Source: JALOAT01 sp050179875 (GTDB lineage Bacteria > Pseudomonadota > Gammaproteobacteria > Thiohalomonadales > Thiohalomonadaceae). Taken from it: DNA of 9,725 nt. The first letter of the stretch is position 1. Each line of letters opens with the position of its first letter. The notes below the pieces were generated by a model. It did no database searches. It had not been told where the DNA came from and saw nothing but the letters and a program-made list of their open reading frames with translations. The stretch lies in contig JBFXES010000113.1 in the NCBI GenBank assembly GCA_050179875.1, positions 1-9,725 of the forward strand. Reading direction: 5' to 3'. Below, piece by piece: positions 1 to 5,828 of this stretch. Both the position numbers and the translations under genes were made by a program.

Positions 1-638
1 GCTAGATAGGGGGAATCGGTTTCCACCAGCAGGCGATCCAGCGGCACGCGCCGGGCCACCTCGCGCAGGGCGTCGGCGGTGCGGAAGGTGACGATGCCCG
101 AGAAGGAGATGTAGAAGCCCAGTTCCATGGCGCGCTCCGCCGTGGCCCAGTCGTCCACGAAGCAGTGCATCACCCCGCCCACCTCGGCGGCGCCCGCCTC
201 GTCCAGCACCTTGAGGGTATCTTCCCTGGCATCGCGGGAATGCACGATGAGCGGCTTGCCCACCTGGCGCGCGGCCCGGATGTGCCGGCGGAAGCGTTCC
301 CGCTGCCATTCCAGATCGCCCTCGCTGCGGAAATAGTCCAGCCCGGTCTCGCCGATGGCGACGATGCGCGGGTGGGAAGCGAGCGCGGCCAGGGTTTCCT
401 CGCCCGGCTCCTCGATGCCGTGCTCGTTGGGGTGCACGCCCACGCTGGCGAACACCTGGACGTGGCGTTCGGCCAGTTGCAGCACAACGGGCGCGTTGTC
501 CATGTCGATGGACACACAGAGGAACCAACCCACGCCCTGCTCGCGCGCATGGGCCAGCACGCCCTCGAGCGTGCCGCCGAACGGGGTGAAATCAAGACGA
601 TCGAGATGACAATGGCTGTCTACCAGCAAGGCAGTCAT
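1..638 (-). CDS. ycfH: TatD-family metal-dependent DNase/hydrolase (YcfH type), C-terminus cut by window edge
   Basis: The frame opens with an ATG at 638 and stays open to position 1, giving 212 residues of a family usually about 255-265 long, so only the C-terminal fifth is missing beyond the window. The metal-site signatures of the TatD amidohydrolase fold are visible: DSHCHLD near the N-terminus (His9 and His11), VGVHPNEHG, GETGLDY, LIVHSRDARED, MHCF, and ETDSPYL just before the edge. The family hydrolyses phosphodiesters in DNA (3'-5' exonuclease activity is reported for E. coli TatD); the cellular role of YcfH orthologues is less clear. It starts 24 bp after the pilZ stop, so it is probably the distal gene of the tmk-holB-pilZ transcript, matching E. 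coli where ycfH follows holB. No good ribosome binding site is visible before this ATG, so translation may depend on coupling to pilZ. Confidence 0.93.
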   Translation of the reverse strand, partial: MTALLVDSHCHLDRLDFTPFGGTLEGVLAHAREQGVGWFLCVSIDMDNAPVVLQLAERHVQVFASVGVHPNEHGIEEPGEETLAALASHPRIVAIGETGLDYFRSEGDLEWQRERFRRHIRAARQVGKPLIVHSRDAREDTLKVLDEAGAAEVGGVMHCFVDDWATAERAMELGFYISFSGIVTFRTADALREVARRVPLDRLLVETDSPYL

Positions 639-662
639 GGGGAGGAGCGCGCGAGGCGCGGA

Positions 663-1016
663 TTACATGGTGTGGGTCTGGCGATCGGACTTGAGTGCGC
701 CGGCCAGGTAGGTTTCGATCTTGTTGCGGGCGGCGCCGCCGTCCTGGTCGGAGAACTGCACACCGATGCCGGCCGCACGGTTGCCCTGGGCGCCCTTGGG
801 CGTGATCCAGACGATCTTGCCGGCCACCGGCAGCTTTTCGTTCTCGTCCATGAGGGTGAGCAGCATAAACACCTCATCCCCCAACTCATAGGGCTTGTTG
901 GTGGGAATGAACAGGCCCCCGTTGCGGATGAACGGCATGTACGCTGCGTACAGCGCGCTTTTGTCCTTGATGGTCAGGGACAGAATGCCCAGGCGTCCGG
1001 CCATTCCCGCTTGCAT
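663..1016 (-). CDS. pilZ: Type IV pilus assembly protein PilZ
   Basis: This 117-residue protein has the length and features of Pseudomonas-type PilZ: an N-terminal LSLTIKDKSALYAAYMPF segment (residues 12-29), GGLFIPTNK, LGDEVFMLLTLMDE, VAGKIVWITPKGAQGNRAAGIGVQF (65-88) and a C-terminus ending SDRQTHTM. It lacks the RxxxR and (D/N)xSxxG motifs used to bind c-di-GMP, as expected for this founding member of the family. The founding protein supports type IV pilus biogenesis through PilB and FimX rather than binding the nucleotide itself. The ATG at 1016 was chosen because GAGGTGA lies 4-5 bases upstream and the start falls 4 bp after the holB stop; a longer reading from 1109 would overlap holB heavily and adds residues the family lacks. 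No pilin or pilus-motor gene is in the window; pilZ next to holB is a common gammaproteobacterial order. Confidence 0.95.
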   Translation of the reverse strand: MQAGMAGRLGILSLTIKDKSALYAAYMPFIRNGGLFIPTNKPYELGDEVFMLLTLMDENEKLPVAGKIVWITPKGAQGNRAAGIGVQFSDQDGGAARNKIETYLAGALKSDRQTHTM

Positions 1017-1020
1017 CGGT

Positions 1021-2031
1021 TCACCTCGTTCGCGCCACATTGCGGGCCCGCGCAAACAGCGCCGCCCAGTGGACGAGAATTTCTTCCAACAGAATCTGTG
1101 CGTTGGCATTGCCGCGCAACGCGCGCGGCGCCTCCTGCAGCCGGTCCAGGATCCGGTACAGTCCGACCAAGTCTACCGGCTCCGCCAGGTCCTGCAAACG
1201 GCGCAGTTCGCGCCCGTTCAACTGCGAGACCCCGGCGCCGGCCGCTTTCAGGCGGATCAGTTCCGAAACTGTGACGTAGGCCCAGTGCACGGCCCCCTCC
1301 ACGTCGTCACCCCAGCTACCGGCGACCTCCGACGGCAGCGCACCGTCGGCCACCGCTTCGAGCCCGTCCAGCACCGCCCCACGCGTGTCCGCGCCGCCGC
1401 CCGTGATGAACTGCACGGCGGCGAGCGGCGCATTGCCGGAGAGGGCCAGGGCCAGCGCCACGTCGGTGCCCGCAGGCAGTTGCTGCGCGAGCCATGCCAT
1501 GGTGTCTGCGTCCGCGGTCGCGGGGCCCAGCTGCACGAGTTGGCAGCGGCTGCGTATGGTGGGCAGCAGGGAGCCGGGCCGGTCGCTCACCAGAATCAGC
1601 AGCGTGCCCTCCGCGGGCTCTTCCAGGGTCTTGAGCAGCGCGTTGGCCGCGTTCTCGTTCATGCGCTCGGCGGGCGCCACCACGATGACCTTGTGGCGCG
1701 CGTACTGGGGCTTGAGTTCCTGGAAGGCGATGGCCTCGCGCACCTGGGCGATGGTGAGGTCCTTCTTGTCCTCCAGCAGATAGACGCGCAGCAGATCGGG
1801 GTGGTTGCCGGTGAGGAACAGATGACAGCCGCGGCATTTCCCGCAGGCCCCTTGCCCATGCACGTCTTCGCACAGCAGGCGCGCGGCCAGGGCCTCGGCC
1901 AGATGGCGCTTGCCCACGCCCGCGGGACCGGCCAGCAACAGCGCATGGGGCAGGCGGCCCTCGTCGGCACGGCGCAGCAGCGCCTGCCACGGCGCGGCCT
2001 GCCATGGGTAAGGCTGCGGCAATTCACTCAT
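1021..2031 (-). CDS. holB: DNA polymerase III subunit delta' (clamp loader)
   Basis: At 336 residues this matches HolB (E. coli 334). It acts in the clamp-loader complex that places the beta sliding clamp on primed DNA. Visible features are a Walker A-like GPAGVGKR at 35-42, where Arg replaces the usual Ser/Thr, in line with delta' being a non-hydrolysing 'stator'; a four-cysteine zinc module at Cys54, Cys63, Cys66 and Cys69; NAANALLKTLEEP at 127-139; and the SRC motif (161-163) that supplies the arginine finger to the neighbouring subunit. The start ATG at 2031 overlaps the tmk stop by 8 bp, a pattern of translational coupling, and no clear Shine-Dalgarno sequence is seen in front of it. The stop at 1021 is 4 bp from pilZ. 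Confidence 0.95.
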   Translation of the reverse strand: MSELPQPYPWQAAPWQALLRRADEGRLPHALLLAGPAGVGKRHLAEALAARLLCEDVHGQGACGKCRGCHLFLTGNHPDLLRVYLLEDKKDLTIAQVREAIAFQELKPQYARHKVIVVAPAERMNENAANALLKTLEEPAEGTLLILVSDRPGSLLPTIRSRCQLVQLGPATADADTMAWLAQQLPAGTDVALALALSGNAPLAAVQFITGGGADTRGAVLDGLEAVADGALPSEVAGSWGDDVEGAVHWAYVTVSELIRLKAAGAGVSQLNGRELRRLQDLAEPVDLVGLYRILDRLQEAPRALRGNANAQILLEEILVHWAALFARARNVARTR

Positions 2032-2650
2032 GGCGGAGGATGTCGTCGATGACCTGATCGAGCTGGGCCATCACCTCGGGCAATGCCCTGCTCGCATCGA
2101 TGATGCGGTAGCGCGACGGCCAGCGGGCGGCGCGGTCCAAATAGACCTTGCGCACCCGCTCGAAGAATTCCGCCTGCTCGCGCTCGAAGCGATCGGGCTC
2201 GGAACGCTGGCCGGCACGCGCCAGGCCCGTGGCCACGGGCAGGTCGAGGATGAGGGTGAAATCCGGCTGCAGCCCGCCCTGCACGAAGTCCTCCAGCACG
2301 GCGATGCGCGCCTCGGGCATGCCGCGGCCGCCGCCCTGATAGGCGTAGCTGGCGTCGGTGAAGCGATCGGACACCACCCAGGTGCCCGCCGCGAGGGCAG
2401 GAAGAATCACCTGGTGCAGGTGCTGGGCCCGCGCGGCGAACATGAGCAGCAGCTCCGTGTCGGGATGCATGCCGTCATTGCGGTGGTCGAGCAGCAGCCC
2501 GCGGATCTGCTCGCCGATGGCCGTGCCGCCCGGCTCGCGCGTCACCAGCACGGGCTTGCCGGCCGCTTCGAGCCGCGCCTTCAGGTGGGCCAGATTGGTG
2601 CTCTTGCCGCTGCCCTCGAGACCTTCGAGGGTGATGAATCGTCCGCGCAT
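2024..2650 (-). CDS. tmk: Thymidylate kinase (dTMP kinase)
   Basis: The protein phosphorylates dTMP to dTDP with ATP in dTTP synthesis. With the ATG at 2650 it is 208 residues, the usual size. It begins MRGRFITLEG, followed by the P-loop GLEGSGKS (10-17), TREPGGT (37-43), the DR motif at Asp95-Arg96, SYAYQGGGRG (101-110) for dTMP binding, and a LID segment around residues 147-157. The P-loop with Gly in GSGKS and the longer LID fit the E. coli-like class. An in-frame TTG at 2668 would add six residues (Met-Ile-Arg-Asn-Pro-Cys), but it has no better ribosome binding site and the family normally starts right before the first beta strand. It leads the tmk-holB-pilZ-tatD string and is 54 bp from the upstream gene, so it could be part of that transcript or have its own promoter in the gap; none is obvious there. 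Confidence 0.95.
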   Translation of the reverse strand: MRGRFITLEGLEGSGKSTNLAHLKARLEAAGKPVLVTREPGGTAIGEQIRGLLLDHRNDGMHPDTELLLMFAARAQHLHQVILPALAAGTWVVSDRFTDASYAYQGGGRGMPEARIAVLEDFVQGGLQPDFTLILDLPVATGLARAGQRSEPDRFEREQAEFFERVRKVYLDRAARWPSRYRIIDASRALPEVMAQLDQVIDDILRHE

Positions 2651-2704
2651 GCAGGGGTTCCGGATCAAGGACGGGCGCTATGGTACCACCCGCACGCGCC
2701 GGCT

Positions 2705-3292
2705 TCAGGCGGGCATGCCGCCCTCGTCTTCCGCCTCGGGCTTCTTGCCTTCGAGCAGGTTGTAGAAGGCGCGGCGCAGGGTCTTGACGGCAACCGGGGC
2801 CTCCACCTCCATCACATGCTCGATGACCCATTTGTTCTCCTGCCCGCCCATGAGCTGATCCACGCAGGTGCCCAGGTAGCGCAGAAAGGGATAGCTGGGC
2901 TCGCCGCCGGCGAAACCGAACTCGGCATAGGCCTCGGCGCGCTCGTTGAGACGCTCGATGAAGGGGCCTCGGTAGTCACCTGGGCCGGCCTCGTCGGTCA
3001 TGTTGTCGGCCAGCGTGCCGGCGAGCCGGCGCGCCAGTTCGGTCACGAAGCGCACGCGGTCCTCCTCTTCCAGTTCCTCGTAGGCCAGCCGATCGGCCAC
3101 CTGGATGAGGAAGATGAGGATCTCGCCGATGACCGCCAGTTGCTGCACGTTGGAGCGATAGTTGAAACCGGCGTTGTACATCTTGTTCACCGCCCCCTGG
3201 CCGATACGCCAGGCGATGAAGGCGAGCGCACCCGCGATCTCCTCGATGGAGGCGGATTTGTCTTTCTTGTACCAGCGGCTGCGTACGCGCAT
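2705..3292 (-). CDS. Conserved protein of unknown function, 195 residues
   Basis: I do not recognise a characterised family. The sequence is a soluble, mostly helical protein: a basic N-terminus (residues 1-12, with Arg and Lys), a helical segment AGALAFIAWRIGQGAVNKMY (20-39), an apolar stretch AVIGEILIFLIQVADRLAYEEL (53-74) that looks like an amphipathic or buried helix and not a clear membrane span, a charged helix 75-97, and a Gly/Glu-rich acidic tail (181-195). The only cysteine is Cys143. The start at 3292 has GGAG about 12 bases upstream, slightly distant. It shares strand and direction with tmk 54 bp downstream and could open that operon. Codon use and G+C resemble the neighbours, so there is no sign of recent transfer. 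The reading frame is supported by the sensible protein composition and by its divergent arrangement with 3408. Confidence 0.82.
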   Translation of the reverse strand: MRVRSRWYKKDKSASIEEIAGALAFIAWRIGQGAVNKMYNAGFNYRSNVQQLAVIGEILIFLIQVADRLAYEELEEEDRVRFVTELARRLAGTLADNMTDEAGPGDYRGPFIERLNERAEAYAEFGFAGGEPSYPFLRYLGTCVDQLMGGQENKWVIEHVMEVEAPVAVKTLRRAFYNLLEGKKPEAEDEGGMPA

Positions 3293-3407
3293 GCGTAGGG
3301 TCTCCGGGAGGTTTGGCAGCGCCTCCCCTCCATGCTAGGTTTGGAATATCCAAGAATATTACTAGGCAATCCCCTGCCGGCCAAGCGCAGCGATCCCGAG
3401 GCACGCC
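3293..3407. promoter_or_regulatory. Divergent intergenic control region
   Basis: This 115-bp spacer separates two divergent genes and should hold both promoters. It contains an AT-rich patch at 3341-3361 that stands out from the GC-rich surroundings, with a short dyad TTGGA/TCCAA (3341-3345 and 3349-3353) and GAATAT twice (3344-3349 and 3354-3359). A second inverted repeat, GGGAGG/CCTCCC (3306-3311 and 3322-3327), would form a hairpin in the leader of the minus-strand gene just before its GGAG. I could not fit a convincing -35/-10 pair on either strand. Confidence 0.35.
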
Positions 3408-4439
3408 ATGACGCCAGAATTTTCCCGACTGCGCGCGAGCGTACAGCACAATTGCCACATCTCCGACGCGCTGTTCGCACGCGATTATTCCCTTTGCATC
3501 TATCTCCTCAAGATGCGCGAGTACTTCCGCTGGGAGCGCGGCATCGGCTACGGCGACTCCCTGCCCGACAAGGAACTGGGCGAATGGCTGGTCGCACGCG
3601 AACACCTTTGGCACGAACTGGAGGACGCGGAGTTTGCACCGGTACCTTTCGCGGGCCGTGAACTGGATCCCTTCGCCTCGGAGGAGCTGAATGCGCTGCT
3701 CACGCCGGAAGGCCTGGTGTACAGCGGCGGCTACGGCAGTTCGGCAAAGCCCCACTTTTTCCTCGCCGATCTGCAACGGATGGAGGTGCTGGACGGATTG
3801 CGCGTCTTCGTCGCCGGGCGCGAATACGCGCGCGACATCACCGCGCCGCCCGCCATGAGCATCGGCGCAGCGGTGTTCGTGCGGCGCGAATCCCTGCAAC
3901 GCACCCTGTGGGAGCGTCTGGAGGAATGGCGCTGGCACAAGCGCGACAATGCCATGGGCCGGGCGGTGGGACACTACGATTTCGAAGGTGATTTCTCCGC
4001 TGCACTCGAGGCCATGACGGAGCATGAAATCGACACGGTGATCCTGCACGAGCGGGGTGAAGTGGAAACCGGCCGGCGGCTCGGTCCGGGATGGGAGCAA
4101 CTGCTCGCCGGCGTGTTCCGCACGCGCCTGGAATACACCGCCCGCGCCGTGCGCGATCATCTCGCCGATTGCCTGGTGACGCTGCCCGCGCTGCTCGCAC
4201 GCAACGCCGCGCCGTCGATCCATTTCTTCTTCGCCAATCTCACCGGAATGCGGCGCGCCCTGTTCCCTGCGCTGGTCCGCGCCTACGAGGCGTGGCACGG
4301 CGGCGACGAAAGCGCCCTGCCCCGTGCCGTGGCCGATGGCCGGGACCACTGGGAGGATGTCGCGCTGCGCTTCCTCGCAGCCTTCGAGCGTGACGGCCAG
4401 AAGGCCCTGGAAGCGGAAGCCCGTTCAATCGAGTTTTGA
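3408..4439 (+). CDS. Uncharacterised conserved protein, 343 residues (possibly Sfum_1244 family)
   Basis: The frame is complete, with GAGG about 7 bases before the ATG at 3408. No catalytic motif that I know is present. The N-terminus (residues 12-45) contains CHISDALFARDYSLCIYLLK and then MREYFRWERG, which resembles the opening of a family labelled Sfum_1244 in current annotation pipelines; this is from memory and unverified. Other landmarks are LPDKELGEWL (52-61), a GLVYSGGYGSSAKPHFFLAD segment (102-121), DITAPPAMSIG (143-153), a Trp-rich charged stretch WERLEEWRWHKRDNAMG (168-184), and a long helical C-terminal half. There is no signal peptide and no membrane segment, so it is probably cytoplasmic. 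It is the only plus-strand gene between the housekeeping operon and the dsr locus and has no partner on its strand. Its transcript probably ends in the repeat/terminator block 4447-4754. Function unknown. Confidence 0.85.
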   Translation: MTPEFSRLRASVQHNCHISDALFARDYSLCIYLLKMREYFRWERGIGYGDSLPDKELGEWLVAREHLWHELEDAEFAPVPFAGRELDPFASEELNALLTPEGLVYSGGYGSSAKPHFFLADLQRMEVLDGLRVFVAGREYARDITAPPAMSIGAAVFVRRESLQRTLWERLEEWRWHKRDNAMGRAVGHYDFEGDFSAALEAMTEHEIDTVILHERGEVETGRRLGPGWEQLLAGVFRTRLEYTARAVRDHLADCLVTLPALLARNAAPSIHFFFANLTGMRRALFPALVRAYEAWHGGDESALPRAVADGRDHWEDVALRFLAAFERDGQKALEAEARSIEF

Positions 4440-4446
4440 TCAAGAG

Positions 4447-4567
4447 GGAACCACCGAGGCCACGGAGAAAAATGTGTGTGTGCGGAAGCAGTTCCTGGAG
4501 TCTGCTCAATCGCCAGAAATCTAGTGACGAAAAGCATGATCATTTCTTCTCGGTGGCCTCCGTGGTT
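4447..4567. repeat. Imperfect inverted repeat, arms about 27 bp
   Basis: The left arm 4447-4473 (beginning GGAACCACCGAGGCCACGGA) is matched in inverted orientation by the right arm 4541-4567 (ending CCTCCGTGGTTCC). About 23 of 27 positions agree. The arms enclose roughly 67 bp. The block begins 7 bp after the stop codon of the 343-residue gene, so RNA made from it could fold into a long stem. The arm motif (CCACGGAG / CTCCGTGG) resembles palindromic intergenic repeats that I recall from many bacterial genomes, without a verified family name. Confidence 0.75.
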
Positions 4568-4572
4568 CCTGC
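4502..4572. repeat. Direct repeat, copy A (about 70 bp)
   Basis: Copy A opens with the 17-mer CTGCTCAATCGCCAGAA (4502-4518), identical to 4645-4661. After a variable middle that keeps AGTGAC and GTGATC-like words, it ends with TTCTTCTCGGTGGCCTCCGTGGTTCCTG. Its end doubles as the right arm of the inverted repeat 4447-4567. No open frame runs through it. Confidence 0.8.
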
Positions 4573-4608
4573 GTTTTTTCCCGCCTCCATATAGTTGAAC
4601 CGCGGCAT

Positions 4609-4637
4609 GTCACGTAGGCGCTGCGCGCCAATGTGAC
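4609..4637. repeat. Stem-loop between the two direct repeats
   Basis: GTCAC (4609-4613) pairs with GTGAC (4633-4637), and GGCGC (4617-4621) pairs with GCGCC (4625-4629) around a TGC loop. Between the two helices the three-base sides give a G-T wobble, a T-A pair and one A-A mismatch, so this is a near-continuous 13-bp stem. There is no T-run after it, so it is not a typical intrinsic terminator. It lies midway between repeat copies A and B and may be part of the same element. Confidence 0.6.
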
Positions 4638-4644
4638 TTACGAA

Positions 4645-4716
4645 CTGCTCAATCGCCAGAACGGAAGTGACCCAAGGCGTGATCCCTTCTTCTCCGTGGC
4701 CTCCGTGGTTTCTGTC
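4645..4716. repeat. Direct repeat, copy B (about 70 bp)
   Basis: Copy B starts with the same 17-mer as copy A, then AGTGAC and GTGATC words, and ends TTCTTCTCCGTGGCCTCCGTGGTTTCTG. Its last 28 bases differ from copy A at only two positions. It stops just before the terminator hairpin at 4723. The spacing between copies is 143 bp. Confidence 0.8.
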
Positions 4717-4722
4717 TTCAAT

Positions 4723-4754
4723 AAGAAAACGCCCGCATCAGCGGGCGTTTTCTT
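4723..4754. terminator. Bidirectional rho-independent terminator
   Basis: AAGAAAACGCCCGC (4723-4736) and GCGGGCGTTTTCTT (4741-4754) form a perfect 14-bp stem with an ATCA loop. The stem has a GC core flanked by A and T runs, so it works as a terminator on either strand. On the minus strand it lies 19 bp after the stop of the DsrC-like gene and should end that operon. On the plus strand it would stop any read-through from the gene ending at 4439. Confidence 0.9.
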
Positions 4755-4772
4755 GAACCGGGAGCGCGACGA

Positions 4773-5114
4773 TCAATAGCCGCCCTTGCGCTTGGTTTCC
4801 GGCAGGCCGGCGATCTTGCTCGCCTGCTTGGCGGGACCGCGCGGGAAGCAATCGTACAGGGCCTTGGCGTCCACAGCGGAATCGTTCCAGAACTCCTTGA
4901 AGTGTTTCACCATGTTGCGCTCGTTCGGCTGGTTGCCGCCGTTGTTGAAGTATTCATCGCGCAGGTATTCGATGATGTCCCAGGCGCGCTGGTTGAGGGT
5001 CACGCCCTCTTCCTGCGCGATCACCTCGGCCACCTCGCGGCTCCACTCGTCCTGATTGAGCAGGTAACCGTGGTCGTCGGTTTCGATCGTGTTGCCGTTT
5101 ACTACGTACGCCAT
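4773..5114 (-). CDS. DsrC/TusE-family protein lacking both redox cysteines (RspA-like)
   Basis: This 113-residue protein has the DsrC/TusE fold signature: GYLLNQDEWS (17-26), a helical middle with AWDIIEYLRDEYFNNGGNQPNERNM (44-68), and a C-terminal arm PRGPAKQASKIAGLP (91-105). Functional DsrC carries two cysteines on this arm: CysB in the A-C-K-I-A-G-L-P context, and CysA as the penultimate residue, which carries sulfur as a persulfide or trisulfide. Here the CysB position is Ser99 and the protein ends KRKGGY with no cysteine; the only cysteine is Cys89, before the arm. TusE keeps CysA alone, so this is neither DsrC nor TusE. Published classifications call the cysteine-less group RspA and propose a regulatory role. 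AAGGAGAG stands 3 bases before the ATG. A candidate promoter lies at the 3' end of the upstream Cmx6-like gene, and a strong terminator follows. Confidence 0.93.
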   Translation of the reverse strand: MAYVVNGNTIETDDHGYLLNQDEWSREVAEVIAQEEGVTLNQRAWDIIEYLRDEYFNNGGNQPNERNMVKHFKEFWNDSAVDAKALYDCFPRGPAKQASKIAGLPETKRKGGY

Positions 5115-5175
5115 GTGCTCTCCTTGGATATGTTAGGTTTTGACTGATTTTCTAAGGAAATTTTGAGCGCCCGGG

Positions 5176-5203
5176 ATTATACCGACTTGTGTGCGATGAA
5201 CAA
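5176..5203 (-). promoter_or_regulatory. Candidate sigma-70 promoter for the DsrC-like gene
   Basis: On the minus strand a perfect -10 hexamer TATAAT (5181-5176) overlaps the stop codon of the Cmx6-like gene. A weak -35 TTGTTC (5203-5198) lies 16 bp upstream. The expected start near 5169 would leave a leader of about 55 nt, unusually A/T-rich for this genome, before the ATG at 5114. This would let the DsrC-like gene be expressed apart from the three genes upstream. The -35 is poor (3 of 6), so this is a candidate only. Confidence 0.45.
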
Positions 5204-5827
5204 GCCGCAGCCCATGCGCCGGTAGCCGCCGATCCCGCGCTCCTGCAGGCGCACGGAATCCTCGAACGACAGGTCCGCCACCATGAGGCTGCGCGTCTCC
5301 AGCGGACCGTCGTCGGTGTGCAGCACGCGGGTCTTGCCACAAAGGATCTTCTTCGCCGTGATGCCTCGCTCGCGCAGCGCACTCGCGCATGCAGCGAGGA
5401 AGGCCTCCTCGCTGCACGCGTTTCCGAAGCTGACATAGCGCGCGTACAGGGTGGTGGTCTTGCTGAGCAGGCGCGGCTTGCCCTCGCCCACCTCCATGGC
5501 ATGACCTCCCACGTCGAGCACCTGTCCGCTCAGCGCCCGTGCCGCCTCGGCGCGGGCCTTGGGCAGGCGCAGCACCAGCCGGGTACGGCGCGACAGCATC
5601 AGCATGTCGTCGGGTCGCTCCCAACCGTTGCCCGATTCCACGCCGTGGATGGCGTGGATACCCGCCTCGGGTTCGTCCGCGAGCCACGGCAACACCGCGG
5701 ACACCGCGTCGTAGAGCGCCTGGGCGTGATCCACCGGCAGCGTGCGACAGGTGATTGCAAAGGCCAGGTCGATGACGTCGTCGGGGACGGCGAATTGGCC
5801 TGCCTCGACCTCTTCTTGCCAGTACAT
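5177..5827 (-). CDS. cmx6: Cas6/Cmx6-like RAMP protein (type I-MYXAN Cas6 family), orphan
   Basis: The 216-residue sequence has the layout I recall for the Cmx6 family (TIGR02807). It has an N-terminal ferredoxin-like half with DLAFAITCRTLPVDHAQALYDA (20-41), VLPWLADEP and GIHAIHG (56-62). A SRRTRLVLRLP strand (79-89), ALSGQVLDVGGHAMEVGEGKPRLL (98-121) and TLYARYVSFG (126-135) follow. The C-terminal glycine-rich RNA-binding loop is GIGGYRRMGCGLFIAHKS (198-215). Cas6 proteins cut CRISPR precursor RNA, with His often catalytic; His59, His62 and His214 are candidates here. No CRISPR array or other cas gene is in the window, so the role may differ, for example binding or cutting a cellular RNA. 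The ATG is 1 bp after the upstream stop (TGAAATG), so the two genes are translationally coupled. The family call is by motif recognition, without a search. Confidence 0.82.
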   Translation of the reverse strand: MYWQEEVEAGQFAVPDDVIDLAFAITCRTLPVDHAQALYDAVSAVLPWLADEPEAGIHAIHGVESGNGWERPDDMLMLSRRTRLVLRLPKARAEAARALSGQVLDVGGHAMEVGEGKPRLLSKTTTLYARYVSFGNACSEEAFLAACASALRERGITAKKILCGKTRVLHTDDGPLETRSLMVADLSFEDSVRLQERGIGGYRRMGCGLFIAHKSV

Positions 5828-5828
5828 T

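Noticed and set aside
663..1109. Longer 148-residue version of PilZ
   Set aside because: The extra N-terminus overlaps holB by 89 bp and does not resemble PilZ; the ATG at 1016 has a good ribosome binding site.
165..3298. Long plus-strand open frames (165-1274, 895-2052, 2030-3298) opposite tatD, pilZ, holB, tmk and the 195-residue gene
   Set aside because: They lie antisense to well-recognised genes, have Gly/His/Gln/Arg-rich translations, cross gene boundaries and lack ribosome binding sites.
2976..4349. A 457-residue minus-strand open frame across the 195-residue gene and the 343-residue gene
   Set aside because: It covers two opposing genes with better starts and protein composition, and its own composition is not protein-like.
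4440..4772. CRISPR array, considered because of repeats next to a Cas6-like gene
   Set aside because: Only two direct copies of ~70 bp, 143 bp apart, are present. They lack the 24-40 bp repeats with regular spacers expected of an array.
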